From Luscinia megarhynchos (lineage: Eukaryota > Chordata > Aves > Passeriformes > Turdidae), in NCBI GenBank assembly GCA_034336665.1, contig CM067584.1, positions 4,196,699 to 4,260,698 of the forward strand: a DNA stretch of 64,000 nucleotides. The letters run 5' to 3'. The notes beneath the pieces are model-generated. The model was not told the DNA's origin. It made no database searches and saw nothing but the letters and a program-made list of their open reading frames with translations. Below, piece by piece: positions 1-11,345 of this stretch. Position 1 is the first letter of the stretch. Each line of letters opens with the position of its first letter. The translations under genes were made by a program, and so were the position numbers.

Positions 1-1132
1 TGACATCCCAGCCAGCACCAGCCAGGCCCTCGGGGGCTCCTCCTTAGGAAACAGCTCCAACCCAGCACTTCCCACTATTGACCAAGAGGAAAAAATTCTG
101 AATTTTTTGCGTTTTTCACCTTAGCAACAGTTTTTGTGTGTCTTGATAAATTTTGGTTAAACCAGTGGGGGGTTAATTGAAAAAGAGTGGTTATTTATAA
201 GTTTGAAAAAACAGAATTAAAAAAAAAAAGGAAAAGAAAACCTCAAAATCTTTCTTTTCATGTTTAGGTAAGGTTGTTTTTCCTTTTCTTAATTGTCTAT
301 ATTGATGTCTCACTCACTAAAGCTTCCATAAAAATCTTTATTTTTCCTGTACAGCATAAGAAGAGCCTTTCCATAAGAAGAGCCCTGAAATTGAACAAGT
401 CACAGATTTCTGTTTCCATGTTTGAAAAACCCAATATTTAATGGCAGAGCCCAGCTCAGTGTGAGGAGCCACGTCCCTCACCCTCAGCTCCAGGTATGGA
501 ATTAGTATTCTGCTTTTACCTCCTGCAACTGCATCAAAGGAAACTGAGCAAGGTTTAATTAAAATTCTAATTACTTCTTTATATTCCAGCAAAGCAGAAC
601 AAATCCCCAGCTTTGCTCCTCTTTGGAATGACAACTGGAGAATAAATATTCATCTCCAGCATGGTGGCTCAGCCAGTGTTTGGCCAGTGGGCTCAGTGGG
701 TTCCCAGAAAAGATGCAAACCAGAGCAGGGTAAAATTAGTTGGAAGGACCCTCCTGACTGATCATATGAAAAATTGGATTAAAAGATTAACTCTGCTTTG
801 CAGTTATGGTATCTCACAGTGTGAATTTCCTGATAGGAAGATGGTATTTTTGTTCCTTTGAGTGGGAATCATCAGTGCTGACACAGATCTGTGATGTATT
901 TATATCCTGAACATTTATAGGGTGAAGTCACCTGGCTGCAAACATAAACCCACAAACCCCTACAGATCCTGTTCCTATCGCAGAGATGGCCATAAATACC
1001 TGCTCTAGTTCACAAAGAGGATTTTCTATGTGGAAAAAATACAAGATTGCCTCCCTGGTTTTCAGGATTGTGTTTCTCATCACCAGAGACACCCGGTCTC
1101 ATTTGAGACTGGCGGTTTTTTCACGCTGCCTG
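1..1132 (-). other. ADRA1A intron 1 sequence, no further exon
   Basis: AT-rich intron sequence downstream of the first coding exon. I looked for the TM7 and tail exon and did not find it. Short open frames here (338-634 and 661-861) have no recognisable protein content. Confidence 0.75.
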
Positions 1133-1198
1133 CCTTGCAGTGGTGATTGCTCTGTTCTTTGACAGCCTTGCAGTGGTGATTGCTCTGTTCTTTGACAG
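1133..1198. repeat. Perfect tandem duplication of 33 bp in ADRA1A intron 1
   Basis: Two identical 33-bp units, each starting CCTTGCAGTGG, lie about 110 bp past the splice donor inside the ADRA1A intron. The exact identity points to a recent duplication. No function is suggested. Confidence 0.9.
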
Positions 1199-1306
1199 CT
1201 TTGCAGGAAGAAGTGGCTCCCTCAGAGCTTTTTCTGAGCAGCATTTCCACACCCACCGCCCTCCCTGCCCGGACAGCGAAGGCGCACAGGGCTTGGCCGT
1301 ACTCAC

Positions 1307-2168
1307 CAAGGGGCATCACCACAAAAAACGGGAGCCAGCAGAGAACGAAGCAGCCCACAACGATGCCCAGGGTCTTGGCAGCTTTCTTCTCCCTGGAGAA
1401 CTTGAGCAGGCGCACGGAGAAGTGGTGCTTGCTCCTGGGGCCGGCGGCGCTCCTGCGGTGGATGCGCAGCGTCACCTCCTCCGAGCGCGACTTCTCCGTC
1501 TTCAGCCCCGAGCTCAGCCCCTGGCTCTCCCGCCTGGCCACCACGTAGACGCGGCAGTACATGGCCAGGATGATGGCCAGGGGCAGGTAGAAGGAGCCCA
1601 GCGCCGAGAACAGCACGTAGCCCGGCTCCTCGGTGATCTGGCAGATGGTCTCGTCCGCCGGCGCCGGCTCCTTCCAGCCGAACAGGGGCCCGATGGAGAT
1701 GACCAGGGACAGCGCCCAGACGCACAGCAGCGCCAGCAGCCCCCTGCGCTCCGTCACCATGCTGGGGTACCTCAGCGGGTAGCTCACCCCGATGTAGCGG
1801 TCGATGGAGATGACGCACAGGCTCATGATGGAAGCCGTGCAGCACAGCACGTCCACGGCCGCCCAGATGTTGCAGAAGATCCTCCCGAACACCCAGTAGC
1901 CCAAAATCTCCATGGTGGCTGAGAAGGGCAGGACGGTGGAGGTCAGGAGGAGGTCAGCCACGGCCAGGTTGATGATGTAATAGTGGGTGACACTCTGGAG
2001 GTGTCTGTGGCAGGCCACGGACAGGATGACCAGGATATTACCCAAAACCCCAAAAACAATCAGCCCCCCTAGAATGATACCCAGTAAGATGGCCTTGGAA
2101 ATGTTCAGGGGCTCCACGGAGTGGGTGCAGTTGGAGCACTCGGAGGAGTTTCCAGGGAGGAAAGCCAT
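1307..2168 (-). CDS. ADRA1A: Alpha-1A adrenergic receptor, first coding exon (TM1-TM6)
   Basis: G-protein-coupled receptor for adrenaline and noradrenaline in the plasma membrane; the family couples mainly to Gq and raises intracellular calcium. The exon encodes 287 residues plus one base. The ATG at 2168 is the first true ATG in the frame and has an ideal context (GCCATGG). Visible residues match the receptor's usual numbering: N-terminal sequons near N7, N13 and N22, D72 in TM2, the C99/C176 disulfide pair, amine-binding D106, DRY at 123-125, S188 and S192 in TM5, and CWLP at 277-280 in TM6. The exon stops after the MPL of TM6 at a strong donor (GTGAGT, 1306-1301), the same place and phase as intron 1 in mammals. 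TM7 and the tail are therefore in a further exon outside the window, at lower coordinates. The third intracellular loop looks shorter than in mammals. Identity is very secure from close match to the known vertebrate protein. Confidence 0.97.
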
Positions 2169-2276
2169 GGCTGGGAATGTCCATGTGAGGCTGCTGAACT
2201 TCACCCCCTTCCCAGGCAGGAGCAGTGACAAGATCAGTTCTTGGAAGGTCTGATTGGCAACATCTGCCTGGCCTTG
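2169..2276 (-). other. ADRA1A: ADRA1A 5'UTR part of the first coding exon, with splice acceptor
   Basis: On the minus strand a pyrimidine run ending in CCCCAG sits at 2277-2290, an excellent acceptor 108 bases before the ATG. The bases 2276-2169 would then be the 5'UTR part of this exon. The reading frame stays open upstream, but no ATG occurs in it. The donor partner is inferred at 4348. This is a sequence-based inference; RNA data would settle it. Confidence 0.6.
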
Positions 2277-2329
2277 CTGGGGAAAAAAGTTTTGAAGAAT
2301 GTCTTAGAACTGCAGCACCAGCAGCAATG

Positions 2330-2559
2330 AGAAAGATCCAGAAACAAATTAGAAAACCACTGAGAAATATCCAGAAACATATTAGAAAACCAACGAGAAA
2401 TATCCAGAAACAAATTAGAAACCAACGAGAAAGACCCAGAAACAAATTATAAAACCAACGAGAAAGACCCAGAAACAAATTATAAAACCAATGAAAATGA
2501 TCCAGAAACTAATTAGAAAACCAACGAGAAAGATCCAGAAACAAATTAGAAAACCTACC
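2330..2559. repeat. Minisatellite, about seven 33-bp units, in ADRA1A 5'UTR intron
   Basis: Seven units of 33 bp (one of 32) share the core ATCCAGAAACAAATTAGAAA with a few substitutions each. The array lies 50-280 bases upstream of the inferred acceptor of the ADRA1A coding exon. Because 33 is a multiple of three, several frames stay open through it; these are not genes. Confidence 0.92.
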
Positions 2560-4244
2560 TTTGCTCCTGAGCTCTCACCAGAACAGCACAGTTGATACTC
2601 ACCAGTTCCAAGTCAAGTTTAACTCCTTCTGCATTTTCCTTGCAGTGCACAAGTGGGATACACACACCTGAGGCTGTTCATCCCCCTTTCCAGGGTTATG
2701 TGGTGAGAAATACTGGAGCTGCAGGTTAAAGTCATTTCTGTCTTTTGGGGAAGGTTCTGTGTTCAAGGAAAGTAAATATTCCACAAGGTCTCCAATTTAG
2801 CTTCTCCTGAGAGGAAATCACTGATGCTTTCAGCTGCCTGGTGTCAGTCCTGATTCTGCCTTAAACACTGGCTTGGAAAGCTGACAGGGTGGAGGTTGCT
2901 GAGTTTGCTCAGCAGTTCTGTTTGAGGCACCCATCCCTGCCCATCCTCAGGGTCCAGGCATCACTCAGAGCTTTCCACACGTGCAGCACCCATCAGCTGA
3001 GGTCCTGGGCTGAGAATTAAAGCTCATTTACATCAGCTCCTGGCTTGCTCTGAGGGGAGGAGTGGAGTTTGCTGTGTGATCCTCACCCCCTGCAGAAGAC
3101 AAAAACACCAACAGTGTGATTCCCAGCAGCCACACTCCCTGCTAGGGTTCCCATATAAGAATAGAGCAAGATGCTATTTTAGGGTGCTTTCCTTAGGCTG
3201 GCTCCAGCCAGTGGGACCAACCTTTTCCAGCCCAGCATTGTTTAACAGCAACTGAGAGATCCAGGTGGGTTTTCCTGCCTGAGTTTCCCTTCTTTATGGG
3301 GATAGGCATCAATCCTAATTATCAGCTCACCTGCAGAGACCAGTTCTAGGAGAGACAGAAACCTGCAGGATACAATTCAGGACTACACAGATTTAGAAGC
3401 CCAGAATTTAATTTCAGCCTTCTTTATTAAGTGAGGCCTTTCCCCACTGAATTGTTAGTCCAGCTGAGCTGCCCATTCTGAAAATCTATAGGGAAAAGCA
3501 GCTCCAAAGCCAAGCAGAGGACGTAGCGAGGAGCAAGCCTCCCAGTGGGTGACACAACGTTTCAGAGTCTGGAAGCCAAGCTCAGCCTTTGCTGACTAAA
3601 TATGGAGAAAAGGTATCTCCGATGGAAAAGTGAGGATTAGCCTGGGAACTGAGACCTGGGGGCGTGGAGAGCAGAGCTGCAAGTGGGAGCTGCAAAACCT
3701 TCCTCATCACCTCCATGTGGACACAGAATTCCCATCCCAAATATTAATCAGGGGTGAAAAACCACCACTGAGACCCCAGCTGAGGAGGGACTCTCTCAGT
3801 GTCCTTTGGGATGAGTCCCTCAGCACTTCAGGCAGCAACAACTGTCCCGTTTCCAAACCTCCACCCTGAACTTTCCTGCAGCAAAAGCATTTCAAACTCT
3901 GGAGCCCGAAATTCCCAGTTCACAGGCAGGGAGGAGGGGGAAGGGGACATGGATAGGTATCACACTGTGGGAATTTTATTTCAGTGCATTAAAATGAAAT
4001 CGGATCTTTTATTTTCTTTCCCGCCACAGGGAACAAGTTGAGGAATAACCCCAAGGAAGAAAAGGACTAAATCTAAACACATGCATGAATAGTGAGAGTT
4101 GGATTGAGCATCTCTGAGCATTATAATGGTGGTCGTTACAGGGTATAAAATGAGGTCATTACAGGGCTGGGAGAAAATTAAGAAATTATTAATTTGATTT
4201 TTAAGGAAAACTTCCCAGCCAGTCGAGGAGACGCAGCAGAACGC
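2560..4244. other. Inferred ADRA1A 5'UTR intron, unique sequence
   Basis: About 1.7 kb between the minisatellite and the CpG-rich block. No repeat family or coding potential was recognised; it would be intron if the two-exon 5'UTR model is right. Confidence 0.5.
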
Positions 4245-4625
4245 ACCGCCAGAGATTTCCATGCTCAAACCCAGACAATGCCCGGCCTGCGGAGACGGCT
4301 GCTGCTGGGAAGGGCAGACCCCAGGCTGCGTGCCTGCCCCGCACTCACCTCTCGGTGCCGGGAAGGCAGCCCCGCTCCCCGGAGCATCCGCGGAGATCGG
4401 CGCAGCAGGGACGGGACCCGCGCTGGGAGCGCTCGGCTCCTCCCGTTGCTCCAGCAGCCGCGGCGGGGCTGGTTCCCGGGGCCCGGGGGCTGCCTGGGGG
4501 ATCCGTGCCCGCTCGGGGCTCAGCTGCGCTCGGGGAAGGAGCAGCAGGAACTTCGCTGCTCTGCTGATGGAGCGGAGAGGAGCTGCGCTACCGTAATGCA
4601 CGGATACTGCCGTACTGCCCGGAGA
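4245..4625 (-). promoter_or_regulatory. ADRA1A: CpG-rich block: likely ADRA1A promoter and noncoding first exon
   Basis: This is the only strongly GC- and CpG-rich stretch outside coding exons in the first 40 kb. On the minus strand it contains a consensus donor, GAGAG|GTGAGTGC, with the exon ending at 4349. It lies about 2.1 kb upstream of the coding exon, which itself has a strong acceptor at 2277. The simplest reading is a noncoding first exon ending at 4349, with its start site somewhere up to about 4620. Short open frames on both strands here are a by-product of high GC content. An unrelated or bidirectional promoter is an alternative. Confidence 0.6.
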
Positions 4626-4653
4626 GAAAGAGCACTCCCAAAGTGCTTCTAAA

Positions 4654-4990
4654 CCTTTCCTTTCCTTTCCTTTCCTTTCCTTTCCTTTCCTTTCCTTTCC
4701 TTTCCTTTCCTTTCCTTTCCTTTCCTTTCCTTTCCTTTCCTTTCCTTTCCTTTCCTTCCCTTCCCTTCCCTTCCCTTCCCTTCCCTTCCCTTCCCTTCCC
4801 TTCCCTTCCCTTCCCTTCCCTTCCCTTCCCTTCCCTTCCCTTCCCTTCCCTTCCCTTCCCTTCCCTTCCCTTCCCTTCCCTTCCCTTCCCTTCCCTTCCC
4901 TTCCCTTCCCTTCCCTTCCCTTCCCTTCCCTTCCCTTCCCTTCCCTTCCCTTCCCTTCCCTTCCCTTCCCTTCCCTTCCCTTCCCTTCCC
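4654..4990. repeat. Pentanucleotide tract: (TTTCC)n passing into (TTCCC)n
   Basis: About 100 bp of TTTCC units followed by about 235 bp of TTCCC units, with almost no interruptions. The plus strand is pure pyrimidine and the minus strand pure purine. It begins about 30 bp beyond the CpG-rich block, so it would lie just upstream of the inferred ADRA1A start region. Length is likely to vary between individuals and to be hard to assemble. Confidence 0.97.
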
Positions 4991-6729
4991 CAGTTCCTGC
5001 AGAGCCCAGAGAATGGAAGGCAGATAACAAACTGCTGTTTTTAAGATAACACAAAATTTTGGGGATCTAAAGAGAGAATTTCCTGCAGGACAAACAGAAC
5101 AAGGAGATGAGGGCAGGACATTCTGCCAGAGGATTCTGCGGTGGGACAGAGCACAGCTGACTCGAGGTGGGGTTTAAGGAGGAAATTCCTCCAGCAGAAT
5201 GTGCTGTTGAAGGGAGGTTGGTTTTTCACATGGCTCTTAATTGCAGTTAAAAAAAAAGCCCAAAGTGCCTGATGAAGAACAGATACAAAAGTGATGTGCT
5301 GAAGTGAAGGGGACACAGAGTGGGATTGCAGAGCCACAGGCCAGCAATCCCTGCTGCCACGAGGAAACAGATAAACCTTGTGCCTGTTCTTGACTCTCCA
5401 CCTCCTCCTGGGCAGTAACTTTGAGAGGGAAATTTGGGGTTTTGGGTTCAAGAGTTTCACAGGCAGAGGCAAAGGTGAGTGATGCTCAGATTCCCCCAGG
5501 GGAGTGCTGGAAGCAGATCTGGGCTTGTCAGCTGCCCTGATCACTGGCCCAACAAATCCAGAGTGCCTACTTGCTACTGGGATAGCCACTGCTACTGCAG
5601 GAAAAATGATAAAAATTATAAAAGCAGCTCCCAGGAATGTGCCATTTGTGCAGGTTGGGCAAAGAGTTTGGGACAGTGCAGAGACCCCTGTGGCAGCTCC
5701 AGCTACACCATCATTTCTGTCTGAGAGTAAAAAATCCTCATGAGAAGAAATGGCAAAGTGAGGGGGAAATAAAAAGCATTCAAACTAATTTTGAGGAACC
5801 TGCTGACTGTAGAACCGAGGTGATTTTTAAATGCTCAGCTGCTGTTTCTCCACAGCTTTCTTGGCACGTGTGGTCCCTGTTCTACAGAAGGTGTTACCCT
5901 GGTTTTTGGAGGCTGGTCCCATCCTTCCCTGAGTAACAGAGGGTGCTGGGAGAGAGCAAACCCTGCATGGATGAAGGGAATCCTGAGTTACTAGAGCCCC
6001 TGACAGGCTGTGAGTCAGCAGGTTTATTTTAGATCTTCAGATGAGGCAGCTCTGTTTCCATCGATCCATTGGGAAATGAGTTTAAGTGACTGAGGGGAGG
6101 AAAAGGAGCTGAACCCCACTCTGGTTTTGTTTGTACTGATCCACAGACCTTTCCACACTGCTGGCTTGTTCCAGGCTCTGAAATGCACCATAGAAATAAA
6201 TACATTTATATTCATGGCTTCAGTCATTAATATACTCAATATATCAGCTCAGTGAGTAATAACCTGGTTAGGGGACATCTCTCCAGAGTGGAGGGAAGCA
6301 GAAGGAAGTGACAGCAGATTTTGTCTTAAAATCCTCAAAGAAAAATGGATTTATTTTGAATTTATGGTTGAGACCACCAAGAGCCTGAGGTCAGGAGGGT
6401 GATTAAACCCATTGTGTCCCCAGGCAGGGCTGGGGCAGTGTCACATCAGCCTTGGCGAGGCAATCCTTGTGCTTGGCTCTGGCAAGACAGGAATCGACTG
6501 TGGCCAGTTAAAAAGTTCTGGATTGATCAAAATTTGGGAGAGAGCAGCAAGAGGGATGCAAGTCTAGCAAACAAAATGAGGAGCTGTTTAACCTCAGAGT
6601 TTGCAGCTCTAAAGTCAGATTAAAGCCATGGGGGTCCTGAGAATCCACCACTGGAACTCTGTAAGAACATTTTTACTCAGCTTTCATCCTCTGCTGAGAA
6701 AGGATGGATTGTCCCCTGGTGTTCAGTGC
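4991..6729. other. Gene-free stretch upstream of ADRA1A
   Basis: Ordinary unique-looking sequence. Short open frames are present, but none has a recognisable domain, paired splice sites or codon bias. Confidence 0.6.
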
Positions 6730-6732
6730 CAC

Positions 6733-6797
6733 TGGATGGTTTGGGCTGGAAGGGACATTTCAAACCATCCAATTCCACCCAAAGTTTTGTCCCACCC
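6733..6797 (-). mobile_element. CR1 LINE 3' fragment
   Basis: The wording GGTTTGGGCTGGAAGGGACA is the reverse of the typical CR1 3' end. Short and diverged. Confidence 0.7.
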
Positions 6798-9700
6798 ACA
6801 GTGATTTTCTAGACAGAGGCAGGGCTGTGAGTCTTGTAAGGAAGGAACAAAGTCCTGGGTGAGCTCCTTTTCCATCTTTGATCTTTGGCAGGTCCATTTC
6901 TGGGTGTATCTTCATCTTTGGCATGGAGGAAATAACGTATTTTGTCTCTTTTGTTGTGTTCATTTGGATTTTAGTCCTTCTGAGTAAGGTTTGTACCTGG
7001 CTCTGCCCAGGGAGCATCCACAAACCACACCCCGTGCTTCCTGTGCTGCTAATTACACTCATTAGCACCAGAGGGTCCCCAGGGAGAGCTCCAGGCAACC
7101 CACAGCTGTTTCTGAGCTAAAAAGTGGCAAAATCAGAGCCTTAAATCCCGACTTTTGGGCAGCAATTGTGTTTTCATCACAAATATCTCATCAAAAGGCC
7201 CGGATCAATTGTTTGTGTGTCTGATGGAATTTGATGAAGTGCCTTTGGTAATCTGCTCAGCTCGGTGCCAGACCATGCAGGAACTTCTCTGAGGTGCTCC
7301 AGGCTTTGAAATTATTGTTTGCTTGCCTGGAAAGAAGTGAAAAGGGTTGTTTTGATGAATCATCCCTCAGATTTTAGCAAAAGTTCGACTGCTGCTCGGA
7401 TAAGAAAGAAGACCCACCCAAAGGCAAGAGATGTTAAATGTTGTCTATTAAACTCAAAGCTGGGCTCATTCCACTCTCAGGACTGGGACAGCCTGAAGCT
7501 TTTAGCACAGCTGAGCTGAAGATAAACTGGAAAATTCTGAGTGCTTAGAAAGGAAAAAACTCAACCCAGCATAGGGATTCAGAGTGAGATTCAAAATGTG
7601 GATTTTAAAAAGTGTTGGGTGTAAAAAATTTGATGATACAGGTAGATCTGTTTGTGATTTCATACTTAGTTATAAAATGTCCAAGTATTAGAAATTTCTC
7701 CATCTTGGAATTCATAGGGACTTTTCACCATGTTCCTAAATCACTCTAGCACAGTCTGGCTAAACAACATCCATTCTTTTGTATAAATCAGGGCAGCCTC
7801 ATTAAAACTCAGGATACCCTCTTAATTCTCCACAGATGAAGATTTGGGCCACTGGATTTTGTGTATAGCTGCAGGTCTGCAAGCTGCCTAATTACTGAGA
7901 GGAGTTGTTAAATGTTTATTTCTCTGTAACTCACAACAAATTTCCTGGTTTGATTTATTACCTGGATAATCTGATAAAATCTGACCACATATGGAGGACA
8001 GGGCTCTTTTGTAGCCTCAGAAAGACAGATTTTACCTGGTGCTGAAATAAATCTACCCAGAGGTGAGTGCTTGCCTCTGTTTTCATCCCTCCTATGTCTT
8101 GTTGCATCCTTTCCCACCCTGGCACTGCTGATTCCCTCAGGTGAGGGTTCACACCACTTTTCTGAGCTTTAGCTCGACATTCATCTTTAATGTGTAAAAT
8201 TGTTGGGGAAAATGGAAGATGTGTCTAAATCCTGCCTTTCTTGGACTCATTTAAATCCTTCCTTCACTCTTTTATCTGCTGCCTGCCCATCTGTGAGATC
8301 CTGAGACATCTCCATCCCACTGATTTAATGACCAAAGCATCTCCCTTCATTCCAACTTTTTGTAAGGCAAAACTCCCCTCAAGGCCAGAGCTCTGTGTGC
8401 CCTGTGTGGCACATGCAGCTCTTTGTGCAGTGGAGATCACAATCCACACAACAGAAATAAACCCAGAGTTCTGCTTTATCTTTCCTGGATCTGAGCTAGG
8501 TTTAGGTCTGGTCCTGTGCCTCAGCACTCACCACTGTAAGATTTCCTTGCCATCCAGGGCACACAGTGCAGTAAATCCCTTAGGGAAACATGGCTCTGAA
8601 AAACCCCAGGGATGAAATTCTGTCTTTATTCTTTTTCCAGAGGGGCTGGAAGCTGCTGTGAATGTGTTGTCCCTGTTTTGGATGATTGTCCAGGCTCAGA
8701 CCTCTCTTGCCACATGACTTTGTGAATAATTCTGTCATCTCTGCTGAGCCTCCACCTCCCTCCAGTGCTCCAGCTGCAGCTTGTGTTTAAACAATCCTGC
8801 AAGCAGCTCAGCCCACAGTGATGTTAGGTTTGATAGATGGAGCCTCTCATCTCCCAGGAGCTGTGGTACTTGGGGACTGTAAATGCAGAGTTTGTGCCAC
8901 CCACTGCCATCCCTGGGCAGCAACATAAAAAAATTGTTTAGGGGAAGTGCTTTTAGTGATGTATCAGTCTTTCCATAGGCACATATTTCCCCATGACTTG
9001 CTTATCACCACATCTTGTCCCTTTGGAAGGAGAGGGAGCTGATGACAGCAGGAGTCAGCAGCTGGGGAAGGAATGTGAGCAGCGTCCTCTTGGCTGTGTG
9101 TCCCAGGGACAGCACTGGGCAGGAGCAGATGCAGAGCCCCCAGAGCCAGAGTCAGCAGTCAGAAACGTGTCTGGGCCCTTGCTCTGTGGGCAGACACTGC
9201 CATGCCAGGACTAACCAGGCTAATTTGGGAGCTGCCACACAGCAGGCAGCACAGGATGTTCCGGATGAAGAGACGTTTGGAGAACAAGCCCACAGATCCA
9301 CAGAAGGGCAGAGAATTGACATCATACCTGCACATGACCTCTGGAGCTGCTGCTTTAACCTTCCCCAGGCCAAGCTGCTGCCCTGGCAGCCTCCTGCTCA
9401 GCTGATGGGTTTGGCCAGACAGAGGATGAGCCACATCCTCCCTGTGCCCTGCTGCAGCCTTTGCTGCTCTGCTGTGTCTGAAGCACAGCCCTGCACAAAC
9501 AGAGCTCTCTTTGTCCCTAATTCAGATATCAAGGTTTTGCCATAACACCCACAAAGAGCTGGGTTTTATTCTTTCTCTCCTGGTGGGTCTTTCCCCTAAA
9601 AACCTCAAATCATTAAAGGATGTAAGAGCTTCTGTGCACCTTGCACTGCAACCAAAACCATTTCCCATTTCTTCTTTATTTTGCACTACTTGCCCTGAAT

Positions 9701-10200
9701 TAAGGCTGTCTGTAGAAACCTATGCAGTTTGTGTATTTGATGGGATGCCAGCAGACGTAGGTGCTTGAGAGACACCAGACAGATTTTTATTCCCTTAAAG
9801 GACAAGCTGGAGCTTTCTTCCGAGGACGTGAGCATTTTAATGATAGGTTTTCTTCTGTCTCTTTCTTTTCTTTTTTTTTTTTTTTTTAGTGTTTTTTTTT
9901 CCTGGCTCTCTGATGGTTATTACTAAAATACACACACCAATAATTCCCTTCCTCTGAGCCAGGCTCTCATGGCTGCAGAATGCAATTACCACAAATTAGC
10001 GTCTCACGGAAAAAACAAAGAGACAACAAAAAGCTCAGAAAACCCAAACAAACCCTCCCAACTGCTTGGCATTTAAAACTCTACTTAAACACCAAGCAGA
10101 CAAGGGTGGTAATGAGATTTGCAAAGCAAAATGGTTTTACATGTGAAAAACTTTAACTGAACACTGCCAGGGGAAGGATTCTCCTGCTCTGCCCTGCTCA
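6798..10200. other. Gene-free stretch with a poly-T run
   Basis: No supported gene. A poly-T run at about 9870-9888 may be the tail of an old retroposed element or a simple repeat. Open frames such as 9015-9545 have no recognised content. Confidence 0.55.
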
Positions 10201-10214
10201 GGTGAGACTCACCT

Positions 10215-10475
10215 GCAGAGCTGCCTCCAGGCCTGGGGTCCAACATCAGGAGCTGCTGCAGAGTCCAGAGGAGGCCATGGAGATGCTTCAAGGGCTGGGA
10301 GAGCTGGGAATGTTCACCTGGAGAAGGGAAGGATCCAGGAAGAGCTCAGAGCCCCCTCCAGGAGAGCTGGAGAGGGGCTGGGGACAAGGGATGGGGGGAC
10401 AGGACACTGGGAATGGCTTCACTGCCAGAGAGCAGGGTGGTGGGATATTGGGAAGGAATTCTTCTCTGTGAGGAT
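10215..10475 (+). mobile_element. CR1 LINE 3' region fragment, sense orientation
   Basis: Contains the typical CR1 phrases around 10360 (CTCCAGGAGAGCTGGAGAGG) and 10445 (GGAAGGAATTCTTCTCTGTG) in the sense direction. Old and decayed, with no reverse transcriptase frame. Confidence 0.8.
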
Positions 10476-10846
10476 GACTCTAAATCCTGATTGAAAATGG
10501 GAAAGGCATTGCAGACTGTTCCATGTGTGTGGATGGGATTTGGATGAACAGAGGGGTTTGTGGCTGGACCAAAAGTGCTTAGGTTCTGGTTTCCTGGCAA
10601 GGGACAGTCAGCCTCAGGAGTTCTCTCCTGGGTTCTGTTCCCAGCTCCCCAGCTGACATTTATGTCACCTGTGTTTTAAGATAATCAGAATTTATTGTCA
10701 ATGAAAACACTATTTCTTAGCATTGCATGGTTCTTATTGTTCAATAAATGCCTCCTTATTTCAGAGCTGTAAGATTCAGCAATTCCCTTGATACCTTTTA
10801 CCTCTCCCCAAGGCCTGTGGTATTTTTCATAGCCCTTATACATATC

Positions 10847-11345
10847 TGTATATCTATATCTATATCTATATCTATATCTATATCTATATCTATATCTATA
10901 TCTATACCTATATCTATATCTATACCTATATCTATATCATCTATATAATCTATATCATCTATATATATCTTTATATCTATATATCTATCTCTTTATATCT
11001 ATATCATCTATATAATCTATATAATCTATATAATCTATATCATCTATCTATATATTTATATTTATATTATTTATATTTATATTTATATTTATATTTATAT
11101 TTATATTTATATTTATATTTATATTTATATTTATATTTATATTTATATTTATATTTATATTTATATTTATATGTATATGTATATTTATATTTATATTTAT
11201 ATTTATATTTATATTTATATTTATATTTATATTTATATTTATATTTATGTTTATTTATATCTATATATATCTATATCATCCATATAATCTATATCATCTA
11301 TATCAACTATATCATCTATGTATCTATATATATATCTATCTATAG
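10847..11345. repeat. Hexanucleotide array, (TATATC)n then (TATATT)n
   Basis: About 0.5 kb of tandem hexamers: TATATC units at both ends and a long TATATT core at roughly 11050-11250, with shorter 10-12-bp variants (TATATCATC, TATAATC) at the joins. Pure simple-sequence DNA; the 66-residue Ser-Ile frame over it is an artefact. Confidence 0.97.

Noticed and set aside
1140..1922. 260-residue open frame on the plus strand over the ADRA1A exon
   Set aside because: It is the shadow of a GC-rich coding exon on the other strand; no domain, and the minus frame is a perfect receptor match.
3981..5054. 357-residue Gly/Lys/Glu-Arg repeat frame
   Set aside because: Caused by the stop-free pentanucleotide tract running into the CpG-rich block; not a gene.
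10748..10948. 66-residue frame ending in Ser-Ile repeats
   Set aside because: Reads the hexanucleotide array.
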